A stretch of 64,000 nt of DNA from Rhizophagus irregularis (Eukaryota; Glomeromycota; Glomeromycetes; Glomerales; Glomeraceae). The stretch spans positions 498,501-562,500 of the forward strand of contig NC_089447.1 in assembly GCF_026210795.1 (NCBI RefSeq). Reading direction: 5' to 3'. Positions 10,535-22,679 of the stretch are shown in pieces. Position numbers and translations under genes: made by a program. Under the pieces are notes generated by a model. That model had not been told where the DNA came from, made no database searches, and worked only from the letters and a program-made list of their open reading frames with translations. Numbering within the stretch: the first letter of the stretch is position 1; each line of letters begins with the position of its first letter.

Positions 10535-12690
10535 GATTGATCATGTGAATCGTCACGTTTTTGAACAATGGCAAAATTAAACTTTTTTTACCTTTATTTA
10601 GACTCTTTCATCCCTTCCCTTTCGTACTTCCCTCCCTTTCGTTCTTCCCTTCCCTTTCGTCCTTCCCCTTCCCTTTCGTTCTTCCCTTCCCCTTTCATTC
10701 TCCCCTTCCTTTTCAACCTTTTTCTTACATCTTTTTTCCACCTTTTTTTCTTTGAAGTACTGTAAGTTTCATTTCGAAACTTACATATTCTTTTTTTAAT
10801 TTATTTTTTATTTATTTTTTGTAAGTATCAATTCCTTCAGCTTGAACTCGGATATGCTAATATGGTAAGTTTCTATTTGAAACTTATCTAATAATTTTTT
10901 TTAATTTATTTTTTGAATTTTATCTTTTTTTTTGTAGGTATCCGGTTCCTTCAACATTGGACATTTTAGTTGGATTTCTCGACGCTGGACACCACTTGGC
11001 TTTGTTGTTCTTTTTTGTAGAATGGTACCTTGCTGTAGATAAACATCTTGGAATAAATCGGTAAGTTTTGAAGCAAATCTTTGCTTCAAAACTTTTTAAA
11101 ATTTATTTTATCATTTTTTTTTAATTTAAGAAATGAACTAACATTTCTTTTTCATTGTTTTTTTTTGTAGAGAGCCAGCTTGGCATGAAATCGGACTTTA
11201 AGTTAAGAAATGGAAGGGGATTTATTTTCTTTTTATTTTTAAGAAATAAACTAATGTTTTTTTCATTATTTTTTTTTTGTAGGACGTGTAGGAGGACGCC
11301 AGTTTGAATACCAAACTGGACTTTAAGGTAAGAAATGGGGAAAGAGGGAAGGAGGAAGGGGATTTTTTGTTATTTTAATTTAAGAAACGAACTTTCTTGT
11401 TTTTTTTTGTAGAACTCCAGCTTGGACATGAAACCGGACTTTAAGTTAAGAAACAGAAGGGGGATTTATTTTCTTTTTATTTTTAAGAAACTAACTAATG
11501 TTTTTCCGCTATTTGTTTGTAGAACGTGTAGGAAGACGCCAGCTTGAACACGAAACTGGACTTTAAGGTAAAAAATGGGGAAAGGGGGGAGGAAGGGATT
11601 TTTTGTTATTTTAAATTAATTTAAGAAACGAACTTCATTGTTTTTTTTTGTAGGACGCCTTGGACACGAAACCGGACTTTAAATTAAAAATAAAAAGAAA
11701 ATAAATCCCCATTCCATTTCTTAAGAAACAAACTAATGTTTTTTCATTTTTTTTTAAGAAGACGCCAGCTTGAACTATAAGAAGAAAAATCGGTGAGGAA
11801 GTTTTTGACTTTTTGTAAATAATTCTTTCAACAAAACATATAACCGACGTTCTGTTTTTTTCTTCTTTTTGTAGGCTGCTGTCTTCGAACACAGACTCAA
11901 TAGAAGTTCAAAATTTTTTTTAAAAATTTGTTTAATTTGTTTTTTTTTTTAATTTAATTTTCTTTTTTTTTTTTTGTAGATGTCAGTTTCTTCGCTTTGG
12001 AACTTGGGTCTGGTAAGTTTTATTCGAAAATTCAAAACATTTTTTTTCTAATTTATTTTTTTTAATCTTTCTTTTTTTTGTATGTATCAGTTCTTTCGGC
12101 TTTAGGACTTGGATATGCTGATATGGTAAGTTTTAATCGAAACTTATTTGTAATAACATTTTTAATTTAATTTATTTTATTTTTGTAGGCATCCGGTTCT
12201 TTTGGTATTGAACATTGAATGTTAGCTTCTTGGACTTCTTCAGTTGGATTTCTCAACATTGTGATTTTGGTGTTCTTTTTGTTGCTGTAGATCAGCGTCT
12301 TGGAATGAATTGGTAAGTTTCGAAGTAAAACTTTGTTTCGAGACTTTTTAAAATTTATTTCTATATATATTTATTTTTTTGGTTTTTTTTTATTTATTTT
12401 TTTTTTGCAGGTATCGGTAAATTGAGATTCCTGGATCTTGAGACTGACTTGAATTTTTTTATTTAGACTTGGACTTGGATTTTCTTTAGGTGCGGCAAAT
12501 TTGGAACAATTGGACAACAGACTTGAATTTAGTTTCGACTGGACCATTCTTTGGAAAGTATAAATTTGGGTAATTTTTATTTAAGAAACATTTCATTGAT
12601 TTTCTTTCTTGATGACATTTTCGCAAGTTCCGGTCAGATTTCTCCTTTTTGAATGTGAAAAATATGGTTGTTAGGGTTTAATTGTTAGGG
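10535..12690 (+). repeat. Array of short exon-like units between splice-like signals (locus 1)
   Basis: A possible promoter (CACGTTTTTGAACAATGG near 10,553) and a CT-rich leader (10,590-10,740) precede about a dozen short segments. Each segment lies between a T-tract ending in TTGTAG and a GTAAGT-like donor. Examples are 10,938-11,060, 11,171-11,201, 11,283-11,327, 11,413-11,445 and 11,523-11,567. The last four form a dimeric tandem repeat of about 241 bp. Several donors start a hairpin: 10,762-10,784 (GTAAGTTTC pairing with GAAACTTAC), 10,866-10,886, 11,063-11,094 (about 14 bp), 12,127-12,146 and 12,315-12,346. Joined units give no long open frame, so it may be a non-coding transcript or a decayed gene. 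After the array comes GTTAGGGTTTAATTGTTAGGG (about 12,675), which also has a counterpart at the equivalent end of locus 2. Confidence 0.55.
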
Positions 12691-13558
12691 TTAATAAGCT
12701 TAGAATAGAAACTTTACTATTATTTAATGACTTGTAATACAACTTCGAAAATATAGTTTTACTATAACTTTAATATAATTGTTACTATTTATTAACTATC
12801 TACATAATATAACTTTAATACTTTGAAAATAAAATTTTACCATAACTTTAATATAATTGTACTATTTATTTAATATCTACATAATATAACTTTAATATAT
12901 ATTTAATACACTTTAACTATAACTTAAATATACATTTAATATAACTTGACTATAACTTTAACATAACTTTACGATTTCTACAAGACCCGGTGATGATCTC
13001 CTTAATATGCATTAACTTTATACATATGATCAACTTAATCTTATCATGACGATATGAAACCATATCATGACCAAATCTTAGTTATAAGGTCTACAATAAA
13101 TTTTCGACTTAGCCACGATATGGTTTCGATTATAAAAAGTTCTGCAAAGTTGATATACTTTCAAACGAAAAAGACGTACTGGAGTCACCAAACATAGTAA
13201 GAGAATTCACTATCTATGGAGGATGAAGTTGTGCATATGATGAACAATTTAGACAAGATAATTTGGACGTAGAAACATTGAAGAACACACGACTCCAGAG
13301 AAGGTAGTGGAAGTGATTCAAGAATATAGAAAAGAAAAACAGAAAGAAAAAGCGACGACTCAACAGCAGGAAGAAAAGATCTTGTAATGATTTGTAACAT
13401 AACATTTTTAGTTATATTTTTTACGTCAATAAATAGTATGGCAATTTTATTAAATTATTTGTAACAAATTTAAAATAAATCTTGTTTTATCCAGTTACAT
13501 AATTTATTAATTTATAAATATATTTTAAATAATTTTCTTTATCTTAACTCATTTTAAT
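12691..13558. other. AT-rich region with ATATAACTTTAAT repeats
   Basis: Positions 12,715-12,970 contain a loose repeat of ATAACTTTAATATA. Short open frames at 13,185-13,405 on the minus strand show no recognisable domain. Nothing else supported. Confidence 0.35.
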
Positions 13559-13560
13559 TA

Positions 13561-13728
13561 TCGTCGTTTTCAAAATGGTGTGGGCAGTTTATTTGTGATT
13601 TATATTCGAATACCAATGTTCGTCCAGTTTTTATCCGTTTTTTGTTCAGTATTCGTCCGATATTCGGTTTTCTTTTTTCATATTCAAATATAACTAATAT
13701 AACTGCATACACCATTTTGAAACGGCGA
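13561..13728. mobile_element. 168-bp MITE (TCGTCGTTTTCAAAATGGTG ends, TA TSD)
   Basis: The left end TCGTCGTTTTCAAAATGGTG is matched by CACCATTTTGAAACGGCGA at the right end, about 19 nt with one mismatch and a one-base gap. TA flanks both ends (13559-13560, 13729-13730). The interior holds repeats of ATTCG and TTCGTCC. Tc1/mariner-type MITE by its ends. Confidence 0.7.
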
Positions 13729-13729
13729 T

Positions 13730-14429
13730 ATATGTAAATTTTAAAATTATTTACTTTCTTTTATAAAAATACACAGTATTCATTATAATTAATTAAATAA
13801 ATAACTTACCAACTACAAGAAATTACAAAATAATTTTTTAAATAAAGAATTATAGTTAGTTTAAGTTATATGTAACAATAAGAATTATGTAAATATTTAT
13901 TTGTACACAGGCGGGTTTCCAAAAAAGTAAATTTTCTATGCTGATCATTTAATGAGAATTAAATTTAACGGAAAAAACAGGAAAAAAAAAGAATTTGTTA
14001 AACAAATCAAAATTGTCATTCAAAATTAACTTTGACGCTTTAAGTAAACTTGCGGAACAGACAAAAATACACATACTGAATGTCTCTTTTAAAATTATAT
14101 TTATAAAAAATTTTTTTTTACATAACTTTTTAATAAAGTCACGTGATACGGGTATGAACGCCCAGTGTGAATTAAGAAATTTTCTTTTCTTATATAATTA
14201 AAAATTGGATTTTAATCTATTTTTTACATTGAACTTTTTTTACTTTATTTTAAGAAAAAACTTCGAATTTACAATAGAAAATTAAACTATACCGATTAAT
14301 TCCAGCAAAATTTATTGTGGGCGATGAAGATCACTTCTGAAAGGGAGAAAATAGTTTGGATCCAATAATTCGGTAGATTACTAAAACGTGAAACCAATAA
14401 ATAAGTTTGAGCCAGAAAAAAAACAATAC
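13730..14429. other. AT-rich intergenic region, nothing recognised
   Basis: A 68-codon open frame at 13,995-14,201 has no recognisable features and no counterpart in the other duplicated segments. I would not annotate it. Confidence 0.35.
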
Positions 14430-14640
14430 TATATTTGTAACCTGTAAGGTACCTACTGCAAGTTCAGCAGGCACAGTACTTGCCACAAATCTAGCAGCTA
14501 CCCGCAGTGGCTATCCGCTGCAAATCCGACAGATACTTGCCGCAAATTCAGCAGATATCCGTCATGAAATAGCAGATACCTGTCGTGAGTAACAGATATC
14601 TGCTGTAATAACAGCAGACTTTTGTCAAGGACTTATCATA
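14430..14640. repeat. Degenerate minisatellite, GCAGATACTTGCCGCAAAT type
   Basis: About eight imperfect units of roughly 20-24 bp with the core CAGATACTTGCCGCAAATTC. It is the inverted counterpart of the array at 5,930-6,045. The 61-codon open frame running through it is a by-product of the repeats. Confidence 0.6.
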
Positions 14641-15389
14641 TGCAGCTAATAATAAGTGTATCACTGTATCACCTACTATTATTAGATCGGATTAAATTAT
14701 ACTAAAAAGAGTATATACTCAGAAAATACATAATTTGAAACATAAAAGTATGTTTACAGGTTTACAGGCAAAAGACACACCGAAATTAAATTATTTGATA
14801 AGGTGATAATTTTTTTAAAAAAAGTTATATTATCGAGGTAATTATTATTTTTAATCACGTCATAGATAAGCAATACTAAATTTAGGTTTCTGATTGAAAC
14901 TTCTACTTACAAAGATCAAAAGAGAATATTCGGCGTAGAGAAATAAATCGAAAGAAATGAAAGACGTGTGAGTGCTTATTGATAACGTCTCACAATAATA
15001 ATGACGAAATATTTACATTTGATATACTTAAATGAGAAATGATTTCCAAATGAGTCACCTTTGTCACCTTTTTATAATAACATGGATATATTATATAATT
15101 TTTTATATTGATTACATTATTATTACAGTCAACAAAACAATCGATCTTATGACAATCAAGAATAATATAATAATGTATAATGATATAAACAAATGATTTA
15201 TATAGAGAACCAACTATTTTAAAAGATCTTTATTATGCTTCCCAAAAAAAATAATATTCAAATGGTTGTTTAAATGTTTAATGCAGCTGCATCGGTTATA
15301 AGACGCCGAAAAAAACTGATAAATTCAAGTCGATTTTTTAAATTCAAATACAAAAAAAAAAACATTTTTTTATGCTTTCTTTTATATGA

Positions 15390-15725
15390 ATATATTGAGA
15401 TTTAGGGTATTATCTATATATTATCTTAAGGTACCCATTCATTCCCGTAATATTTTCAGAAACAGCCTTCTACTCCCCTTTCCACTATCTTTCAAAAAAA
15501 TATTTATTTAAATTAAGATTACAAATTATCTTTATTTTTTAATTTTTTTTTTCCATAAAAATTTTGCGAATAAAATAGAAAGAGATTATGTTATAATTAT
15601 TTTTCACATTTATTGTTATTTAACACAATTCTTTATTATAACCAACGGTTACTATCCTCCTTTCAGTAACTCTATCGTTACACTTCATTCAACTTTGATA
15701 TTCAATCCATTACGCAAAGTTACAA
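15390..15725 (+). promoter_or_regulatory. Conserved 5' flank of N-rich paralog 2
   Basis: Contains TTCCCGTAATATTTTCAG at 15,442-15,459 followed by ACAGCCTTCTACTCCCC, and the TTATTGTTATTTAA and TATAACCAACGGTTAC segments, as upstream of paralogs 1 and 3. A CTTTCAG at 15,661-15,667 could be a 3' splice site of an intron in the leader, but only weakly. Confidence 0.4.
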
Positions 15726-17258
15726 ATGAATGAACATAAATTTTTTCATTATGCACCAAATTATGATAAGTTTTATCATATAACTTGCCAAATTATTTTA
15801 CAAGGTTCTGACTTCTTTGATGACCGCAATTATGATCATGGATTTTTTTATAATATTAATCATACAGAAAATTATTATATCACATGTGAAATACTACCAC
15901 ATTCTTTGATCGCAAACATGTTGAACAGAAAAACATACGGAATAGATATTGGTATAAATAATTCGGAACGAAAAGAAGTATTATCTTTGCATCAAAAATT
16001 GAATTTGGAACAAGATTTGGAACGAATCCTTCCTTTTCATCTTACACAACATCATACTTCTAATAGGGAATTAAAAATGAATTCTGATCGAAACCTAAAT
16101 TCTCCTTACGGATATAATACTCAAACAATTTCAATAGGAGATAGTCAAACTAATTTTGATAATAGTTTCTCTAAACAAATTGAACTTGGATATTATACAA
16201 ATAATGTTACCAGTTCACAACAAGGTAATTTCAATAGTATACCGCAACAAATTCCCAAAAGACCAGGTAATAATGGAAATGCAAATTCATTTTGTGGAAA
16301 TATCGGAAATAATGTAATGACAACACAAGCAGTTTCGATCACCAATAGTCAAGGCAATGGTTTCCTTCAATCCATCAATCCTTTTTCAACATCTGCGACA
16401 CCACAAAATAGAGTTATTCATAATGTCACTAATTCACAACAACAAATTGATTTCAATAATATTTCACAACACATTACTGATAGAGAAATGGGATCGTTTC
16501 ATGGAAGTATTGTAAATAATACACCCGTAACACAATCTGTTTTGACAACAGATATTAATCATGGTAATAATAGTAGCCAAAATGTAAATGGAACAAGAAA
16601 TTTTGCTTACGCATGTCAACAAGTTGATCTCAATAATAATTATAGAAACACAGATTCGCATGGTGGAAATATCAGAAATAATATGATGACAACACAAGCT
16701 AACGGCTTGACGTACGATTACCAAGACATAAATGATATTCACCAAGTTACTCAATCACAGCAACAAGTTAACTTCAATAATAATTGTGGGAACTCGCATA
16801 ATGAAAATATTGAAAACAATGTAACGACTTCGCAAGCTAATGGCTTGACATGCGATCACCAAGATATAGTAAATGATATTCATCAAGTTAATCATATCAA
16901 CAACAATTATAGAGGTACAGATTCGCATAATGAAAATATTGAAAACAATGTGACGACAACACAAGCTAATGACTTGACATGCGATCACCAAGATATAAAT
17001 GATATTCACCAAGTTAATCATATTAACAATAATTATAGAGGTACAGATTCGCATAATGAAAATATTGAAAACAATGTGACGACAACACAAGCTAATGACT
17101 TGACATGCGATCACCAAGATATAAATGATATTCATCAAGTTAATCATATTAACAATAATTATGAGGACATAGATTCGCATAATAGTAATATTGATAACAA
17201 TGTAATGACATGTGATCGCCAAGATGTAAGTGATATTCATCAAGTTACAAGATGTTGA
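15726..17258 (+). CDS. N-rich repeat protein, paralog 2 of 3 (function unknown)
   Basis: Longest member, 510 codons. It starts MNEHKFFHYAPNYDKF, which fixes the family start that is ambiguous in paralog 1. Conserved head to about residue 115 (NYDKFYHITC, DRNYDHGFFYNIN, YYITCEILPHSL, LEQDLERILPFHLTQ). A low-complexity Asn/Gln/Ser/Thr middle follows, with the shared block QQIDFNNISQHITDREMGS. The tail has about five copies of the 42-residue (126-bp) unit. Two adjacent units beginning at 16,915 and 17,041 differ by only about one base in most of their length, so the tail expanded recently. No membrane segment, signal peptide or known catalytic motif. The frame is intact and has diverged from the paralogs mostly by in-frame indels, which favours a translated gene. 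Function unknown. Confidence 0.75.
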   Translation: MNEHKFFHYAPNYDKFYHITCQIILQGSDFFDDRNYDHGFFYNINHTENYYITCEILPHSLIANMLNRKTYGIDIGINNSERKEVLSLHQKLNLEQDLERILPFHLTQHHTSNRELKMNSDRNLNSPYGYNTQTISIGDSQTNFDNSFSKQIELGYYTNNVTSSQQGNFNSIPQQIPKRPGNNGNANSFCGNIGNNVMTTQAVSITNSQGNGFLQSINPFSTSATPQNRVIHNVTNSQQQIDFNNISQHITDREMGSFHGSIVNNTPVTQSVLTTDINHGNNSSQNVNGTRNFAYACQQVDLNNNYRNTDSHGGNIRNNMMTTQANGLTYDYQDINDIHQVTQSQQQVNFNNNCGNSHNENIENNVTTSQANGLTCDHQDIVNDIHQVNHINNNYRGTDSHNENIENNVTTTQANDLTCDHQDINDIHQVNHINNNYRGTDSHNENIENNVTTTQANDLTCDHQDINDIHQVNHINNNYEDIDSHNSNIDNNVMTCDRQDVSDIHQVTRC

Positions 17259-17391
17259 TTCCCATCATATCCAACATTAGCAATGAAACCGTTTCGATAT
17301 GGTTTAATTTTTATTTCTCGTTTACACTAATCAAAATTGACGAATTTATAAAGTGCTAATCTATGTTAAAATTAATAAATATATTATTTAA

Positions 17392-17640
17392 AGTTATGTT
17401 TGGGAGAAAAAAAGTAATATTTATACGATAGATTATATAAGTTTTTAAATTATTAAGTATTAACCAATTATAGTTCAATTAAGAATGTTTGGAAGAAAAA
17501 AAGAAATATGTATACGACAGATTATTTAAGTTTTTAAATTATTAAGTATTTGCCAATTATGGTTCAATTAAGGATAAGTTTAGAAGAAAAAAAGAAACAT
17601 GTATACGACAGATTTTTTAAGTTTTTAAATTATTAATTAT
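17392..17640 (+). repeat. Three tandem copies of an 85-95-bp 3'-flank unit
   Basis: The unit contains GTTTGGAAGAAAAAAAG, ATACGACAGATTATTTAAG, TTTTTAAATTATTAAGTATT and CCAATTATGGTTCAATTAAG. Three copies follow this paralog and three follow paralog 3 (49,921-50,170), while paralog 1 has a single copy (about 2,240-2,315). The amplification therefore happened in the common ancestor of copies 2 and 3. Confidence 0.65.
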
Positions 17641-18389
17641 GATTAAATTAAGACTTTTTATTTATTTTTTTACTTTGATTCTATGATTTTTAATTTATGA
17701 AAATTCACTTTATTATGAAATTAAGTTCAAAGAATTATGAATAATAAAGAAATAAGATTTCATTTAAAACAGCGGATTTTTCCGATGTATGATTTTTACA
17801 AATTATTAGTGCCGTAACATTTATTACGTAATTTTTTGTCAAAAATCTCACTTAAAAAAATTTTGTAATCTAATATTGAAATTTAATTGACTTTTTTTTG
17901 AACATCATAACAGGTTAGTTGCGAAAAAAATTTTAGAGATTGATACTAAAACTCTCAAACCAAATAAATCAAATTGAATAATACCAATTACACTATCTAT
18001 ATCTTACATGGGTAAAACATTACTTTGACCTTCGTCTCAGTACAGCTATTGCATCCTTCCTTTTGGGTAAATTTGAAGTATTACATGGCCTGAGAAGCTG
18101 TATGTAGTGGGAGTAAGGCCTTGTATTAAACCGATATTATGTCACTACAACATGTTGTATGATCTAGGAAATACAATGATAAACTATCCCAAAAGCACCC
18201 TATGTTAAAAAGGTAACGGAAAAGTAATTGCGACATGAACACAGAGTGTTTATATTTTTATAAGAATCAATTCAAAATCCATTTTCTAATTCAAACAAAA
18301 GTAAATAGTAATTATTATCTTATGCATACTAATATTAACAAAAATAATTCTTTTTTTTAAATAATGTATTAAAATAATACAACGAAGGT

Positions 18390-18643
18390 AATGAATCTGC
18401 CCAACTTACAGTTGTAAATTCAATAATTACGATCAAAAAAAATACAAATTAATACTAGATAAAACATTAAAAATTGTAGAACAAGAAAATATTGTTAATA
18501 AACGATGGGTACAAGCAATTCGGGCAAGTTTCAAGGATGTTAAAAATTTAGTAGTAACTGATATTAATAAGTGTGAAAGACAAATTGCAAACCCACGCAC
18601 TTGGATAGACCACAATAAGCATACAATGTTTTTAGAAAAGTGA
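18390..18643 (+). pseudogene. C-terminal remnant of an unknown gene, copy A
   Basis: An open frame without a start codon runs to TGA at 18,641-18,643 and reads KYKLILDKTLKIVEQENIV, NKRWVQAIRASFKDVKNLV, then CERQIANPRTWIDH. Just upstream, SAQLTVVNS is in another frame. The copy at 50,900-51,165 carries DESIQLTIVNSISDDNYDQKK and then breaks, so the two decayed copies complement each other. No family recognised. A possible further coding trace upstream (18,020-18,110, LRLSTAIASFLLGKFEVLHG) ends at a stop. Confidence 0.45.
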
Positions 18644-18649
18644 TTTACT

Positions 18650-20340
18650 TATAGTTAAGATAGTTAATTAATTAAAGTGCATTTTAACAAATGTATAATA
18701 TCCTAAGATATTAATTGCCGGTCCGTCACTCAACGGTACAAATTAATTTGTAGATCCGGCACAGATTTTATATGAATTACGAACTACCCCAGTCGTACCG
18801 ACAAAAAATTTAGCGCAGGGCCGGCGTTATGGCGTTATGCACTAACACGTGAAAATAAACTGACGAATAAGGGTGACGAATAAGTTTTTACATACTCTAA
18901 GTCCCTCAGACAAATATAAACAGTGAAACTCGGGGTATGACGATGCCACTGGGCTAGTAGTAATGAATTACGTTAATTGCCGATTTGTCCCACAAGGTCA
19001 CGTCTAAATGTAACGATGATTCACCAATCAATAACATTAAATGTGAATAAGCCACAAAAAAAATTTTTTTATCGTTCAACAAAAAAAATTAACAAGTTTA
19101 CCTTGGAGGAAGTCACCATTCTACCATATTTTAGTTAAGTTGAGATTTTTTATACACGAATTCTGCAAATTTACGAGGTTTTTTTTTACACTATTGAAAA
19201 ATATTTAATATTTACAAAAAAATATTTTTTTTATTTTTCTTTTTAGTTTATTTGGCACACCTTGATTCTACCGGTTATGAAAACCACACCCAGATAATGT
19301 AATACTTTTTCTAGCAAATTTTTGAAGTATTTATGTTGTTGTGACGTGTTTTAAGATAGTGCAAACACCGTTCAAGAGCAATAGTATTTAACATATAAAA
19401 GTCCGTCGAAATTAATTAAAGATTGACGAAATTAATTTTTTCTGAATATGACGATCCCGTACTAATGTACGTTTACCACATCGTCATTGAATACTGTTTT
19501 CTTTATTCATGATAATAAAATATACAAAATAATTAATAATATCCCGAGTTCTATGCTTGGTTTCTAAATATAATAATATTATTAATAAAACTAAAAATAA
19601 AATAATAAAAATAACTAACTTTCTTATCCAAAATTTATTATTTATTATACTTTCTTAATATTCATAACTTACATTTCTGAACTTCGATGGTTTCCCCATG
19701 TTTAATAATATTCTCGTATTACATTTCATAAATAAAATAATATCAAAATGATAAAATACTTATTAGAATATTCAATTTTCCTACTTACTAACCTTTATCG
19801 ATTATTTTCCCATAAGCTAATAAATACTACACTTTTTTATATTCCAAAATTCACTCTTTTTATAAATTCTGAGTTCTGTATCCAATATTACTCTTTTTAA
19901 ATATATCGGATTAATAACATTCCGATTACGTATTTTCTTATTCTGTTGTAACTTTTGTCTTTTGTAAATTTTTCACAGAGTTCAAATTTTCCAAAAATAT
20001 TCTTATTATAATGTCACAATTACCATGATCATCACTACGCAATTCCGAACTGAATGTCATTATCTACATTATCATTGTCACAATCACATCCCTTATCCAT
20101 ATCACATTTACAGTGATCTACATTATTTATCCCTTATTCTATATAAACAAATAAAATTATTGGTTCTAAATCATTCCAACGTCATCGTGAACATAAGTAT
20201 TAATCCTATCTTCTAATTTCAAATAGTCTCGGACGTAACACCTCATAGTTTAACGTCATCGCGGACGTAAATAAAAAAAAAATAAAATTACTAAGTATCT
20301 ATTCTAAATAAAATATTGCGCCCTACATTTATTAATTCAC
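18650..20340. other. Intergenic region of copy A, partly shared with copy B
   Basis: A block around 18,815-18,960 (GGCGTTATGCACTAAC, then GACGAATAAGGG) matches 51,505-51,650. The remainder is AT-rich with no gene. A 63-codon open frame at 20,025-20,216 lacks recognisable features. Confidence 0.4.
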
Positions 20341-21840
20341 TAGGAAATTCCGGAATTACAGTAATAACCGTTTGTCATTAAACGTCTCCCGGAAAAAGTG
20401 ATAGCCGGATTGATATACAGGGTTACACATGACTTCAGATTACATTTCTTATATCTCTTTAGGTAAGGTGTTATTTACTGTACCTATTTTATTAATAAAT
20501 AAGCAGACATATATTTTAATGAAATCAATATTTTTTTTATACTTTTAAAAATATAAAGAAAGTTATATTTTCATACTTTAAAGTGCAAGAAGCGAAAAAA
20601 ATAATTTTTCTAAATGTTACGCAAATAAGCAAATGAGGCTCCACGAAAATCACATGGAGATAGACAGTTCATTTATAATATACCCGAATTATTAAATTAC
20701 TTTTATTTTGTTAGAACAATACGACGGAAGAGACTTTGGCTGGTTCCTTCAACCCTACGAAAATCTTATCTTGTTAATTCTAATGTTTTTTTCTTGTTTA
20801 GATTAATTTATTATTATTTATCTGAATGGCCCATAAAAAACTATTTTATCTCTAAATTTGGTTTAATTAATATGGCAAGCCGTACTGGTCAAAAGGTTGA
20901 TAACTTTTCATCATGTTTTATGATGATTTTTCATCATGTTTCATGATAACTTTTCATCATGTTTCATGATGACTTTTCATCATGTTTTATGATAACTTTT
21001 CATCATGTTGACATGACGACTTTTCATCATGTTGATCATATTTTTCATCATATTTTATGATGTTTTTCACCATGTGACATGAAATTTTTTCATTATGTGT
21101 TGAATAATCTTCATCATGTTTCCTAATATGAAATTAAAAATGTCTTGCCAAACTACTGGTTTTTTGATGTTCAGATTTAGAAAATAAGAAATTTTTTTTT
21201 TACAAACTTAGAAATTTACCGATTTTCTGGTATTTTGCCATTACACAAATATATATCACATAAAAAATTTTATCACATCACATTAACAGTATATGAACAA
21301 AAGAAAATAATTCAATAAAAACAATACATATACATAAATATAGGTTGTAAAATTTTTCGTATGGGAAGAGTTCGTATGGGATATCTTTGATAGAAAATAT
21401 TTTTTTTGAGATTTTTTGAGTTCGTATGGGAAGAGTTCGTATGGGACTTTTTAATAAAGATTTTCTTTTTGTAGGGTTCGTATGGGATATTTTTAATAAA
21501 AATTTTTTTTTTTTTTTTTTTGAGATTTTCTTAGAGTTCATATGAGAGGATGTCTTTGATAGAAGAGTTTTTTTTTTGAGTTCGTATGGGATATTTTAAA
21601 TAAAAAATTTTTTTTTTGAGATTTTCTAAGATTCATATAGGATATTTTTGATAAAGATTTTTTTTTTGAGATTCTCTTAGAGTTCATATGGGAGGATGTC
21701 TTTGACAGAAAAGCATTTTTTTGAGAGATTCTAGGGTTCGTATGGAATATTTTAAATAAAATTTTTTTTTTTTTGAGATTTTCTAAGATTCATATAGGAT
21801 ATTTTTGATAAAGATATTTTTTTGAGATTGTTTTTAATTT

Positions 21841-22045
21841 GATAATTCATCAAATAACGTTGCGAGAACGTTTTTTAATATATAATTCAATAAAAAAAAA
21901 GTTCACAATGTTTTTTTCAATAATTCATTAAAAGCATAGCAAAAACGTTTTTTAATATATAATTCAATAAAAAAATGGTTCGCAACGTTTTTTTTATTGA
22001 ATTATACATTAAAAACATTCTTACGGCGTTATTTGATGAATTATC
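21841..22045. repeat. Inner inverted repeat of the 4.4-kb element
   Basis: GATAATTCATCAAATAACG (21,841-21,859) and CGTTATTTGATGAATTATC (22,027-22,045) are perfectly complementary over 19 nt. Between them lie further complementary runs (AACGTTTTTTAATATATAATTC and its reverse). It resembles a separate small foldback unit nested in the larger element. Confidence 0.6.
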
Positions 22046-22679
22046 AAAAAAACATTGCGAAACTTTTTTTTTATTGAATTAGTATACATTAACGTTCTCG
22101 CAGCTATTGATGACATCAGGAAATTTTTTATGCGCAGTAAATGCACAAAAAGGTTGCAAAATTTTGTGCATAAAAAAAATTGATTTGCGCACCCTGAAAA
22201 TGCACAATGATTGTATATTTAGTAATGTGTAATTAATTGTTCAAAATTTTGCACATTTTTATATAATATATTGTAACTTTATTGAAATGTGCAATATTTG
22301 CAACTTTAATAACATAACTTTATAAATTGCGCAAATTTGATATTACTTTATTGCATAATTTGTATTCTAACCTAAAAATACAAGCTAACGCTAAAATCTA
22401 AGGCTAAAATCTAACACTAACGCTAAGCAAATTGACAAAATCTAAACCCAACCATAAATATAAAAATTCCAAGAATAGTAAAATCAAAACGCACGAAAAT
22501 ATAAAAAATAACCAAGTAAAATTGTTAGTAAAATTGAAATTAACCGAAATCAATAAACGAAATCAAATAAAATAGTACCAACCGCAAATATAAAAAATCC
22601 AAAGAGTAGAATCAAAATAATACCAAGGAAATTAGCAAAATCGAAACGCGCATGTAATAACAATTAAAGGAATAAAAAG

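Noticed and set aside
10561-10765. Two overlapping frames rich in Phe, Pro, Leu and Ser
   Set aside because: They translate the CT-rich leader before the mini-exon array. Two frames open at once shows low complexity, not coding.
12675-12700. Telomere-like TTAGGG repeats
   Set aside because: Only two GTTAGGGTT motifs occur here and they have counterparts in a transposable element; no telomeric tract is present.
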